Source of the DNA: Pseudomonas asturiensis
GTDB taxonomy: Bacteria; Pseudomonadota; Gammaproteobacteria; Pseudomonadales; Pseudomonadaceae
Direction: 5' to 3'
Assembly (NCBI RefSeq): GCF_900143095.1
Contig: NZ_FRDA01000005.1
Span: forward strand, 124,001 to 188,000
DNA length: 64,000 nt
In this document: positions 25,582 through 34,287 of the stretch, piece after piece
Layout: the number at the start of each line of letters is the position of its first letter
How positions within the stretch are numbered: the stretch's first letter is position 1
The notes under the pieces: generated by a model
What the model was told of the DNA's origin: nothing
The model's input: the letters and a program-made list of their open reading frames with translations, nothing else
Database searches by the model: none
Program-made: the position numbers and the translations under genes

Positions 25582-27105
25582 ATGGACTGCCAGACAGTGT
25601 GCCTCGGCCAGCCTGCACCGTTGAACCGCTTCGATACCACGCACAGCGAGGCGGTGCTGTCTTTCGGTGCCTACACGTTTAACGTGCGTCAGCGGCTGGT
25701 CACGCGTGGCGGTACGGCAGTGCGTCTGGGCAGTCGGGCGCTGGACATTCTGCAGATACTGATTGAAAGCGCCGGCGAAGTCGTCAGCAAGCAGGCATTG
25801 CTGGATCAGGTCTGGCCCCGCTCATGCGTTGAGGAAATCAATCTGCGCGTACACGTTGCCGCATTGCGACGAGCCTTGAACGACGGACAGCGCTACATCG
25901 AGACAATCCCGCAGCACGGTTACCGTTTCATCGCCAGGGTCGATCGCACCCAGGCGGGGCCTGCGGCTCCGCCGGCGCGTGCGACACATAACCTGCCGGT
26001 ACCTTTGAACCCGGTGATCGGACGCGATGAAGTGATCGGTAGACTGATGCGCCAGCTACCCGCCAAGCGCTTCATGAGTCTGGTGGGGGCGGGCGGTGTC
26101 GGCAAATCGTCGGTTGCCTGTCGTGTGGCCGACGCATTGTCCGGGCGTTACGCCGACGGCGTATGGCTGATCGATTTCTCGGTTGTGAACGATGAGCAAT
26201 CGTTGGCTGATTGTCTGTCTGGCTTGCTGGATAGCAAGGCAGCGTCTTCCTTGCACAACCTGTTCATCGAGACCGCCAAGGGGCGGCGTCTGCTGATTTT
26301 CGACAATTGCGAGGCGTTGCACGAACGCTGCGCTCGTTGGGCAGGCGCCTTGCTTGCCTTGGGGGGTGATCTGGTGGTTCTGGCCACCAGCCGTCGTCCC
26401 TTGGGCATCCCTAGCGAAACGGTGTACCGCCTGGAACCGCTGGCGTTCCCTTCTGCCGGTACGCCGTGCAGTGTGGGCCAGGGGCTTGCCTATTCGGCCG
26501 TGCAATTGTTCGTCAATCGAGCCCAGGCGCGTCAGCAAGGATGGGTGGTGCGCGAACGAGATATGGCTGTCATCGGCGATATCTGTCGAAAACTCGACGG
26601 TCTGCCATTGGCCATGGAGCTGGCGGCCGCACAAATCGAAGTGTTTGCACTGATGGGATTGCAGGCCCAACTGGCCCACTGTGTGCACTGGCTGACGCAG
26701 GGTCGACGCAGTGCAGTCGCGCGCCATCAGTCTCTCAGGGCATCGCTGGACTGGAGTTGTCTGAACCTTGACGAGCAGGCGCAACGAGTATTACGCCGCC
26801 TGGCAGTCTTCGAAGCCGCGTTCACGCGTGAGTCGGCCGTTGATGTCATCGGTTGCGACGGGCTTGGCGCGCAGTCGGTGCGCGAGGGAATCATGCAACT
26901 GGAGCGCCACTCGTTGTTGTCGAGCATGCGGGGGGCGGGGGATGAGGGTATGCGCTATCGCCTTTTGCATACCACACGGCTGTATGCGCTGGAAAAGCTC
27001 GAACACAGTGGCGAGTTGCAGACATTCGCCACCCGCCACGCTCGCCACCTCAGCCTTCAGCGCTGGCTGGCGGCGAAAGCCCAGTCAGTGCAACTGGTCG
27101 AGTAA
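25582..27105 (+). CDS. Winged-helix regulator with STAND-type ATPase domain (short form)
   Basis: The 507-residue protein has an OmpR/PhoB-type winged helix at 27-120 (SRALDILQILIESAGEVVSKQ, VHVAALRRAL, TIPQHGYRFIARV) fused to an AP-ATPase-like module: Walker A 169-177 (GAGGVGKSS), Walker B (RRLLIFDNCEAL), an arginine-sensor strand (LVVLATSRRPLG) and the LDGLPLAMELAAAQ motif. It stops after a helical winged domain and lacks the long C-terminal repeat region of its neighbour. Its last 21 bases overlap the end of the convergent homologue at 27085-29922. The ligand is unknown; such proteins act as MalT-like ATP-dependent switches. Confidence 0.85.
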   Translation: MDCQTVCLGQPAPLNRFDTTHSEAVLSFGAYTFNVRQRLVTRGGTAVRLGSRALDILQILIESAGEVVSKQALLDQVWPRSCVEEINLRVHVAALRRALNDGQRYIETIPQHGYRFIARVDRTQAGPAAPPARATHNLPVPLNPVIGRDEVIGRLMRQLPAKRFMSLVGAGGVGKSSVACRVADALSGRYADGVWLIDFSVVNDEQSLADCLSGLLDSKAASSLHNLFIETAKGRRLLIFDNCEALHERCARWAGALLALGGDLVVLATSRRPLGIPSETVYRLEPLAFPSAGTPCSVGQGLAYSAVQLFVNRAQARQQGWVVRERDMAVIGDICRKLDGLPLAMELAAAQIEVFALMGLQAQLAHCVHWLTQGRRSAVARHQSLRASLDWSCLNLDEQAQRVLRRLAVFEAAFTRESAVDVIGCDGLGAQSVREGIMQLERHSLLSSMRGAGDEGMRYRLLHTTRLYALEKLEHSGELQTFATRHARHLSLQRWLAAKAQSVQLVE

Positions 27106-29922
27106 AGCGCGTGCGGCCTTGAGGTCGGGTGTTTCGAACCCTTCGCTGAAACGCGCATGAACCGGTGCCAGCAGGACCCTGGCCTGTTGCCCCAGACCCC
27201 GGCGATGCCACAGACGTGCCAGTGAGGTTGCGCTGCGCAGTTCCCATGCCAGCGCATGTTGGTTTCGTGCAATTTCCAGGGATTCAAGGAGCAGCGTTTC
27301 GCTCTGCTGCTCATCGTGCGCCTGCAACCCCTGCGCCTTGGCGCGCAACAGTTCGGCAGTGCACCAGCCAGCCTCGCCGGTTTTTGCTCGCGCAAGCTGT
27401 ACGTCGTCCACCGCGCCGGGGCACAGCGTGGCCATGATGTCCTTGATCAGGCCCGTGCAGTGGGCCTGATCTTGCGGGTCATCCGTGTCGCTCAACACCT
27501 GTTGGTAATACTGCGCCCATCGGTAGAACAGCAGGACCGAATGTTTCTGGGACTGTTCGCGCAGCAACTGCACCCGGTCGCTGGCGATCCGCGTATCGCC
27601 GTTGTAAAGCGCAAGCGGGCAACCCGCCACGGCCAGGCTGTAGCAGATGGACGCGCCATGGTTGATCTGCAGCGCGATGTCCAGCGCTTGAGAGGCGGTT
27701 CGCCAGGCCTGTTCGGGCAAGCCCTGCATCCAGAGAATGCGCGCCAGCAAGGTCAGTGATGCCACGCTGAGGTCGTACTGGATTCCAAAACCTTGAGTGA
27801 AACGGTTGGAGTGATCACTTTGCGCCATGCGCTGAATGACCTGTTCGGCATCGCGTCGGGCCTGGCGTTGGTCGCCGCTGTAGTGCAGTGCCAGGGCGCG
27901 TAGCCGCTGGGCGCTCAGGCGCAGGGTTTCATTAACGTCGAGCCCCAGGCGATTGAACTGGTGGCTCTGTTCGAGCGTGGGCAGGTAATGACCGCTGCAC
28001 AGATTAACCGCCACCTGTCCGGAGATGGCCTGCAGCCGACCGTTCAGGTCTCCTGACTGTTCTGCCAGCAAGTGCGCGGTGGCAAAGGCTTCCACGGTTT
28101 CCGGTGTGCCACCGACGGTGTGGTACGAAAAGTTGGCCTGAGCCAGTTTCAAGACCATTTTCAGGTCCAGGCAGGGCAGGGGGTTGGCGTACAGCAGCGC
28201 CAAGGCTCTGCGCACGTAGCCGCCATGCTCCTTGAGCAGCGACAGTTCCTGCCACAAGGGTGCCGACTGAGCCACGAGCCGAATGGCGATGGGCTGAGGC
28301 CGCTTGGCATTCAGGCCCCAGGCGAGTACCGAGCGGATGTCCTCCAGGCTTCGGCTGTAGCGCTCGATCCACTGCCCGGTCGGCAGGCATTCCCAGTCCT
28401 GTCGTGCCTGCTCCATGATGGTCAGGCAGCGTCGGGCGTGACGATCCCGAATGGCTGGCAGCTCGGGGTGTTGCTGCAGTTTTTCCAGGGCATAACGGCG
28501 CGTGGTGTCGAGCAGGTGATAGAACACCTCGTCATCACCGACCTCTACGTTCAGCAGGGATTTGCTCACCAGTTGCGTGATGGCGGCAAACACGTCAGGC
28601 GTCACGACTGGCTGATCGGCAATCACAGCCGCAGCGGACTCCAGCGTGAAGCGCGCGCTGAAGATACCCAGTCGCAGCAGACAGTCCTGCTCCCGGACGC
28701 TCAGCATCTGGAAGCTCCAGTCCAGCAGTGTGTTCAGCGTCTGATGGCGGGCCATTACGCCGGACGAACCTTCAGCGTGCTGGAGATGCTCAAGCACTCC
28801 GCTCAGGTGCAAATGGCCGACCTGCGCGGCGGCCAGTTCGATTGCCAGTGGAAGGCCGTCCAGCCGCTGACACAGCTCAATGGCCAGTGGCAGGTTTTCG
28901 TCGGTCAGTTCAAAGGGCTCATGACTGGCCATGGCGCGCTCGACGAACAGTTGCAGAGCCGGGTAGCCCATGGCGGACGAACGGTCGACGTCTTTCCGAG
29001 GCGGACAGTCCAGCGCCTCCACCCGCTGCACGTACTCACCCTCTGCCCTCAGGCTTTCGCGACTGGTGGTCAAAATGTGTACGTGTGGCGCATTGCGCAG
29101 AATGCTTTCGCTGAGCGGCGCAATGGCGTCGATCAGGTGCTCGCAGTTATCAATCACCAGCAACACCTGCCGTTCGCGTAGAAACGTGGCCAGATGGGTC
29201 ATGGGCGCATCGTCGTGCAGCGATAATTCCAGTAGCGACGCCAGGTGCGGGACGATCAGGGCCGGGTCTGTCAGCGGCGTCAGGTCCAGCAGGCGAATGC
29301 CGTCGCGGTAGCGGCCGATCAACTGCTCGGCAACGCGCAGCGCCAGTGTGGTCTTGCCGACCCCGCCGGGGCCGACCAGGGAAATGAATCGGTGTTGCTG
29401 CAACTGCCCGACCACGCGGTCGACCAAGGCTTCACGGCCCAGCAGGCGTGCACGCCGCATTGGCAGGTTATGGCGCGTCGGGTTCTTCATGCGGGCATCC
29501 GGTGCTTCTTCGCTGTGTTCCACAAGAAGCGGGGCGACGAAGCTGTAGCCGCGTTGCGCCACTGTCACGATGTAGCGCTGTCCCGCCTGACCATCGCCGA
29601 GCGCTTTGCGCAAGGCGGCCATGTGCACACGCAGGTTGCCGTCTTCAACCACGCTTCTGGGCCAGACCCGGGCCATCAACTGCTGCTTGCTGACCACATC
29701 ACCGGCGTGTTCGAGCAGTACCAGCAAAATGTCCACGGCGCGACGCCCTAGCCGCAGCGGGGTTTGGTCGGCCTCAAGCACCAGCCGCTGGTGTGGATAG
29801 ATGCGATAAGGGCCGAAGCGAATGGCTTGTTCGCCGAGAGCGGTCAACGGGGGGCTCCTGTCAGGTTGTCTGGCACTGGATGGCGCGCCCGAGTGCACAG
29901 AGTAGCCCAGAGCCTGTGTCAC
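27085..29922 (-). CDS. Winged-helix regulator with STAND ATPase and helical-repeat sensor domain (long form)
   Basis: The 945-residue protein shares the architecture of the convergent gene: winged helix at about 35-132, Walker A 184-192 (GPGGVGKTT), Walker B (RQVLLVIDNCEHLID), ILTTSRESLRAEGE and LDGLPLAIELAAAQ. It adds about 400 C-terminal residues of TPR-like helical pairs (ALALHYSGDQRQARRDAEQV, AWRTASQALDIALQ, ETLLLESLEIARNQ), a probable sensor platform. The GTG start overlaps the TGA of the upstream AraC gene (GTGA), so the two are translationally coupled. Homologues in pseudomonads are annotated as LuxR/MalT-like or LTTR-adjacent ATPase regulators without known targets. Confidence 0.85.
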   Translation of the reverse strand: MTQALGYSVHSGAPSSARQPDRSPPLTALGEQAIRFGPYRIYPHQRLVLEADQTPLRLGRRAVDILLVLLEHAGDVVSKQQLMARVWPRSVVEDGNLRVHMAALRKALGDGQAGQRYIVTVAQRGYSFVAPLLVEHSEEAPDARMKNPTRHNLPMRRARLLGREALVDRVVGQLQQHRFISLVGPGGVGKTTLALRVAEQLIGRYRDGIRLLDLTPLTDPALIVPHLASLLELSLHDDAPMTHLATFLRERQVLLVIDNCEHLIDAIAPLSESILRNAPHVHILTTSRESLRAEGEYVQRVEALDCPPRKDVDRSSAMGYPALQLFVERAMASHEPFELTDENLPLAIELCQRLDGLPLAIELAAAQVGHLHLSGVLEHLQHAEGSSGVMARHQTLNTLLDWSFQMLSVREQDCLLRLGIFSARFTLESAAAVIADQPVVTPDVFAAITQLVSKSLLNVEVGDDEVFYHLLDTTRRYALEKLQQHPELPAIRDRHARRCLTIMEQARQDWECLPTGQWIERYSRSLEDIRSVLAWGLNAKRPQPIAIRLVAQSAPLWQELSLLKEHGGYVRRALALLYANPLPCLDLKMVLKLAQANFSYHTVGGTPETVEAFATAHLLAEQSGDLNGRLQAISGQVAVNLCSGHYLPTLEQSHQFNRLGLDVNETLRLSAQRLRALALHYSGDQRQARRDAEQVIQRMAQSDHSNRFTQGFGIQYDLSVASLTLLARILWMQGLPEQAWRTASQALDIALQINHGASICYSLAVAGCPLALYNGDTRIASDRVQLLREQSQKHSVLLFYRWAQYYQQVLSDTDDPQDQAHCTGLIKDIMATLCPGAVDDVQLARAKTGEAGWCTAELLRAKAQGLQAHDEQQSETLLLESLEIARNQHALAWELRSATSLARLWHRRGLGQQARVLLAPVHARFSEGFETPDLKAARALLDQLH

Positions 29923-30389
29923 GACGCGGCCAACTCCGCGCGCTGGCCGTTCGTGCGTACATGTCCGCGCCAGGTGAAGGGATTGACGCCTTCAGCGCGG
30001 GAGAAGATATGCGAAAAGTGTGATTGATCACAGAATCCGCATTCCTGACTGATCTGGGTCAGGCTCATGGCGGTGTGCTGGATCAGACATTTGGCTCGGG
30101 CCAGGCGCTGTTCGCGGATCCATTCCTGAGGTGATAACCCGGTGCTGCACTTGAAGGCGCGAGAGAAATAGCTGCGCGACAGGGCACAGGCGCGTGCCAG
30201 TTCGGCCACTTCGATGTTTTCGCTCAGGTTGTCGCTGATCAACTGCTTGGCCAGTCGCTCGCGCCACGGTGACAACCCACCGCTGTGGCGGCCGGGTGTG
30301 TTGGTGCCCTGTGCCTCAGGGCAAAGTGTGCAGGCGTAACGTGAAAAGTGAGTCATGGCAAATGTCCGTGGTGATTGGGAGCTTTCCAT
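29919..30389 (-). CDS. AraC-family transcriptional regulator (short, DNA-binding part mainly)
   Basis: This product of about 156 residues is mostly the AraC double helix-turn-helix (IEVAELARACALSRSYFSRAFKCSTGLSP and MSLTQISQECGFCDQSHFSHIFSRAEGVNPF). Only 40-50 N-terminal residues precede it, so no full effector domain is present. It is rich in Cys (CTLCPEAQ, CAL, ECGFCDQ), which could allow redox sensing (inference). Start is uncertain: ATGs at 30389 and 30356 both lack a clear ribosome binding site. It ends inside the GTG of the STAND regulator, so they form an operon. Confidence 0.8.
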   Translation of the reverse strand: MESSQSPRTFAMTHFSRYACTLCPEAQGTNTPGRHSGGLSPWRERLAKQLISDNLSENIEVAELARACALSRSYFSRAFKCSTGLSPQEWIREQRLARAKCLIQHTAMSLTQISQECGFCDQSHFSHIFSRAEGVNPFTWRGHVRTNGQRAELAAS

Positions 30390-30516
30390 GGGCAAGGATT
30401 TGCGCAGAGGCCGCTATTCTTGAATTCGCTAGCCGTACTGACGAGTTAATCGTTGTTAATTTCGAGGTGGGCGGATGATGGCTAAATGATTGCCTGACAG
30501 CTCTGCGTCGGCCGTT

Positions 30517-31944
30517 TCAACGGCTCTGCAGCCAGCCAAGAAAGCCGCCTTTCCTCACCTGCGGCGGGCGCGCCAGCAGCATCGAATGGCTGTTCTTCTG
30601 GCGTACGGCCTGCAGCTTGTGCAGCGCCGTATTGACTTGGCTGGACTGCGCCATGCAGGCGCGGGCAATGGTCTTGTCGATGCGATAAACGATGCTTGAG
30701 GTCAGGGCCGTGAAGCAGGCTTCGGAAGGCGTGTCGTCCAGCAGGCCCTGTTCGCCCAGCACTTCGCTCGGCCCCATGCGCCCGGCTTCGACGCGTTGTT
30801 CGCCGTTGACCACCGCGGCACTGATGACGCCGGTGGCGATCACGAACAGTCCGTCAGGCACCTCGTTCAGGTCCAGCACCACCTGGCCTGCCGAATACTG
30901 CTGAGCGGTCATGTGCTGCGCCAGATGATCGCGCTCTGCTTCGCTGAGCGAGCGGAACACTTTCACCTCCTCCAGCAATGCACGGGCCCGGGAAGCCGGT
31001 TCAACGGCTGCGTCGGGCTGGCGAACGATGCCTGCGGCTTCAAGGTGTCGGTGGGCGAGGTCGAACAGTTGATTACGCACTTCGCCTTTTTTGCTGAGGT
31101 CGGCGATGAAACCGCTGGCCACGTATTCCGACATGCTGTCGCCGGACGCTTGCAGCACGGCCTTCGGCGCAGGGTTCAGCAACAGACTGCTGCTGCCTTG
31201 CAGGGTGCGCTCCAGAGCGTCGAGCACCCGGCGCGGGCGAATGTGTGTCGGCACCTGAATGCTGATCGAAACGCCGTGCATATGGGTCGGGCGGCTGAGG
31301 TTGACGATTTTGGCCTTGGCCGCCACCGAGTTAGGCACCACGGCGGTGCTGCCGGCGTTGGTCAGCAGGTGCGTGGCGCGCCAGTCGATGTCGAGCACTT
31401 TGCCTTCGACGCCATCGATCGACACCCAGTCGTCCACCTGATAAGGCTTGGTGGTGTTGAGCACAATCCCGGAAAACACATCACTCAGTGTGCTCTGCAA
31501 CGCCAGACCGACAATGATCGCCATCGCACCTGACGTCGCCAGCAGACCTTTGACCGGCAGCTCCAGGACATAGCCTGCGGCCGCCACCACGGCGATCAAA
31601 AACACCAGCGCGCCAATCACGTCCTGCAACAATCGTCCGCTGTGCCCGATGCGGTGCATCAGCGCAAGGCCGATCAATACCGTCAGTACCCGCGCGGCGT
31701 AGACCCACCAGAGAATCGCCAGCGCCGTTGCGCCCAACTGAATCACGGTGTCATCCGGCCAGGACGGTGCCTGCAACGGGCTGATGCCCGCGTTGATGAT
31801 GAGTGTGCTGAACACCAGAAACAGTGCCAACCGAAGGCTGACCCGCGCCACCCGCTGCTGCACCGGCGCCAGGTGCCAGATCAGCACATCGGCCAACAGC
31901 AGCAGGGTGCTCCAGAGCAGGGGATGGCTCAGTGACTGATACAT
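30517..31944 (-). CDS. MscS-family mechanosensitive channel with cyclic-nucleotide-binding domain
   Basis: The 475-residue protein has four or five N-terminal membrane segments, then the MscS pore-lining helix and beta domain (GLLATSGAMAIIVGLALQSTLSDVFSGIVLNTTKPYQVDDWVSIDGVEGKV, with the conserved PNS in AVVPNSVAA). From about residue 335 a CAP/cNMP-type domain follows (FRSLSEAERDHLAQHMTAQQYSAGQVVLDLNEVPDGLFVI, GPSEVLGEQGLLDDTPSEACF). The phosphate-binding cassette is degenerate, so the ligand is uncertain. Such channels may link osmotic release to an internal nucleotide signal. It is divergent from the LysR gene at 32062. Confidence 0.9.
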   Translation of the reverse strand: MYQSLSHPLLWSTLLLLADVLIWHLAPVQQRVARVSLRLALFLVFSTLIINAGISPLQAPSWPDDTVIQLGATALAILWWVYAARVLTVLIGLALMHRIGHSGRLLQDVIGALVFLIAVVAAAGYVLELPVKGLLATSGAMAIIVGLALQSTLSDVFSGIVLNTTKPYQVDDWVSIDGVEGKVLDIDWRATHLLTNAGSTAVVPNSVAAKAKIVNLSRPTHMHGVSISIQVPTHIRPRRVLDALERTLQGSSSLLLNPAPKAVLQASGDSMSEYVASGFIADLSKKGEVRNQLFDLAHRHLEAAGIVRQPDAAVEPASRARALLEEVKVFRSLSEAERDHLAQHMTAQQYSAGQVVLDLNEVPDGLFVIATGVISAAVVNGEQRVEAGRMGPSEVLGEQGLLDDTPSEACFTALTSSIVYRIDKTIARACMAQSSQVNTALHKLQAVRQKNSHSMLLARPPQVRKGGFLGWLQSR

Positions 31945-32061
31945 GGTCTGGCTCCACAGAATGTCGGGAATGGGCTTTCTGCCCTGTCGACACAGACTAA
32001 TGGGGTGCTGAAAAGTGAAAAAGCGGCTATAAAGCGTTTAACTGTCCACCAGGTCGTGACA

Positions 32062-32970
32062 ATGAACCCTTTTGAAGACATGCGTATCTTTTGCCAGGTG
32101 ATGGAGTCGGGCAGCTTCACCGCGGCGTCCGACAAGCTCGGGCTGTCCAAACAGTTCGTCAGCAGGCGTTTGATGCAGCTCGAGGAGCGCCTGGGTGTAC
32201 GTCTGTTAAACCGCTCGACGCGGCGGCTGGACGTCACGCCGCTGGGCCAGAGCTATTACGAATCGGCCTTGCGCCTGCTGGCCGAAGTCGAGCAGGTGGA
32301 GCAGGGCATCACCGGCCAGAACAGCGAGCCACGCGGTACTTTGCGCCTGAGTGCGCCGCTGTCGTTTGCCGTGGCGCACCTGGGCTGCCTGTTGCCGCTG
32401 TTTCTGCAGCGCTACCGCGACGTGTCGGTGGAAGTGGACCTGAGTGACCGCCCGGTGGATTTGCTCAGCGAGGGTTATGACCTGGTGCTGCGCATCGGCG
32501 TGCTGGAAGACTCCAGCCTGATCGCCCGGCGTATCGCGTCAATCGACCGGGTCTACTGCGCCAGTCCTGCCTACCTGGCCGAGCGCGGTACCCCGGAAAA
32601 ACCCGAGGACCTGCACGCCCATGACTGCCTGCCGTACGGTCATGTGCGTCAGGTGCAATGGCGTTTCCAGGGCGCAGGCAAGCCGCTGAGCCTGAGCGTC
32701 AGCGGGCGGATGCGGGTCAACAATGGCGAGCTGCTTCGGGATGCAGCCGTGTCGGGGCTGGGCATCACTTACCTGCCGACGTTCATTGTCGGCGCGGCCT
32801 TGCGCGACGGCAGCCTGGTGCGGGTGCTGGACGACCTCCGGCCGGAGCCGTTGACCTTGTCGGCGGTGTACCCACAGCATCGCCAGGCATCCAGGCCGGT
32901 GCAGGCCTTCATCGAGTTTTTGCGTGAGCGGCTGGACTCGGGCATCGACCTGGACGATCGTCAGGGGTAA
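32062..32970 (+). CDS. LysR-type regulator at the edge of the sulfur island
   Basis: The ATG at 32062 gives 302 residues with the LysR helix-turn-helix (FCQVMESGSFTAASDKLGLSKQFVSRRLMQLEERLG) and an effector domain typical of the CrgA/AaeR-like group (GTLRLSAPLSFAVAHL, YDLVLRIGVLEDSSLIARRI, LRDAAVSGLGITYLPTFIVG). It points toward the sulfonate-binding protein gene but ends 126 bases before it; a control link is possible but this subgroup often regulates unrelated efflux or oxidoreductase genes. It is divergent from the channel gene. Confidence 0.87.
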   Translation: MNPFEDMRIFCQVMESGSFTAASDKLGLSKQFVSRRLMQLEERLGVRLLNRSTRRLDVTPLGQSYYESALRLLAEVEQVEQGITGQNSEPRGTLRLSAPLSFAVAHLGCLLPLFLQRYRDVSVEVDLSDRPVDLLSEGYDLVLRIGVLEDSSLIARRIASIDRVYCASPAYLAERGTPEKPEDLHAHDCLPYGHVRQVQWRFQGAGKPLSLSVSGRMRVNNGELLRDAAVSGLGITYLPTFIVGAALRDGSLVRVLDDLRPEPLTLSAVYPQHRQASRPVQAFIEFLRERLDSGIDLDDRQG

Positions 32971-32995
32971 GGTTTTTAGCTGAGTGTTTTGCATA

Positions 32996-33014
32996 TTAGT
33001 CTAGAACAAAAATG
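32996..33014 (+). promoter_or_regulatory. Island promoter element, copy 1
   Basis: TTAGTCTAGAACAAAAATG, in an AT-rich stretch 83-101 bases upstream of the binding-protein gene at 33097. Fifteen of 19 bases match the element at 41120-41138, and both are preceded by A/T bases. The shared position relative to sulfur genes suggests a common activator site. Confidence 0.45.
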
Positions 33015-33096
33015 AATTTAGCTAATTTTGTGCCGGGTGTTAGGGTCGTGCCATCTGCGTGAAAACGCACCTGTTGATGATCTGTGGAGAGCACCT

Positions 33097-34056
33097 GTGG
33101 CGAAAACAATCACCCGCTGGACAATGGGCCTGGCCCTGGCGCTTATGGTGTCGACCGGCGCCTACGCCGCCAATCTCATTGTCGGCGACCAGAGCTACAG
33201 CGCCCGCACCGTGATGGAGGCCGCGGGCGTGCTCAAGGACGTGCCTTACGACATCGAGTGGAAACAGTTCACGGCAGGCTCGCCTGTGGCGGAAGCCTTG
33301 AACGTCGGCAGTCTGGATGTGGGATTGCTGGGCGATTCGCCCGCGTTGTTCATGGGAGCGCTGGGCGCGCCGATCAAGGTGATCGGCGTCTCGCGGCAAA
33401 ACCTCGACGGCGTGGCGATTGTGGTGCGCAAAGACTCGTCCATCAGAACCGTTGCCGATCTGGCGGGCAGGAAGGTCGCGATCTGGAAAGGCTCATTCAG
33501 TCAGCAGTTGATGCTGACCGCGCTGGACAAGGCCGGCATCGCTCGCGATGCCGTGGATTATCGCTACCTGAGCGCGCTGGATTCCTCCCACGCGCTGGAA
33601 GGCGGCTCGGTGGACGCGATTGCCACCTGGGAGCCCTACGTCACCCAGCAGGAGCGCCAGGGCGCACGCGTCATCACAACGGCCAAAGGGCTGATACCGG
33701 CACAAAGTTTCATTGTCGCCAACGATCGCGCGATCAAGGACAAGCGGTCGCAGATCAGCGATTTCCTCCAGCGCCTGCGAGCCGCCCGCGCCTGGTCAGT
33801 GAGTGACCCGCAGCACAACGAAATCTACGCCAGTGCCTGGTCTGCACTGACCAAGGCCGACGCGCAAGTCGCCAGCCGCTGGTTCTCCCGCGCCCAGGTC
33901 ACCGTCGTGCCCATTACCCCTGACGTCGTTGCAGGCGCACAACAGACCATCGAGTTCTTCAACGGCGCCGGACTGACCAAAAGCTATCCCGCAGCAAGCG
34001 TGTTCGACGAGTCATTCAACGCAGTGCTCCAGAGTCAGACCCAGGTGTCACGCTAG
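33097..34056 (+). CDS. Periplasmic aliphatic-sulfonate-type binding protein (SsuA-like), first copy
   Basis: A GTG start preceded by GGAG gives 319 residues with a signal peptide (MAKTITRWTMGLALALMV ... YA). The NMT1/SsuA fold is shown by FTAGSPVAEALNVGSLDVGLLGDSPALF, VADLAGRKVAIWKGS and ALEGGSVDAIATWEPYVTQQE. It lacks an adjacent permease or ATPase and most likely feeds the SsuCB pair at 43.6-45.3 kb. A molybdopterin S-oxide reductase follows, so the ligand may be a sulfonate or a sulfoxide-like compound (inference). Confidence 0.88.
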   Translation: MAKTITRWTMGLALALMVSTGAYAANLIVGDQSYSARTVMEAAGVLKDVPYDIEWKQFTAGSPVAEALNVGSLDVGLLGDSPALFMGALGAPIKVIGVSRQNLDGVAIVVRKDSSIRTVADLAGRKVAIWKGSFSQQLMLTALDKAGIARDAVDYRYLSALDSSHALEGGSVDAIATWEPYVTQQERQGARVITTAKGLIPAQSFIVANDRAIKDKRSQISDFLQRLRAARAWSVSDPQHNEIYASAWSALTKADAQVASRWFSRAQVTVVPITPDVVAGAQQTIEFFNGAGLTKSYPAASVFDESFNAVLQSQTQVSR

Positions 34057-34186
34057 ATCGAGCGTTCCTCACGCTCCGCGTCCGGACGTTCCGGGCACGA
34101 TCAGCAACGTGCAATCTGCTGAAACGCAGAAATTGTGGCCGGCGAATCGGTTCATCAAGCGACTGATCCATTGCTGAACGCACGCC

Positions 34187-34209
34187 ATCGCCGGCAAGCC
34201 GCCTCCCAC
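34187..34209. repeat. REP element
   Basis: ATCGCCGGCAAGCCGCCTCC(CAC) is the reverse complement of the REP core at 47888. It is single, in the gap between the binding-protein and reductase genes, and followed by GTTTTTG, so it may also weaken read-through. Confidence 0.75.
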
Positions 34210-34287
34210 GGTTTTTGTTTGCCACGGATTTTGCATTCGGGTGTAGAGCACGATAAACATCACCAAACCCAAGGAGTCCGCCCTGAC

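Noticed and set aside
33007..33030. TTTAGCTAATTTTGTG as a possible sigma-54 promoter of the sulfonate gene
   Set aside because: The GG and GC doublets with 10-base spacing needed for sigma-54 are not present.
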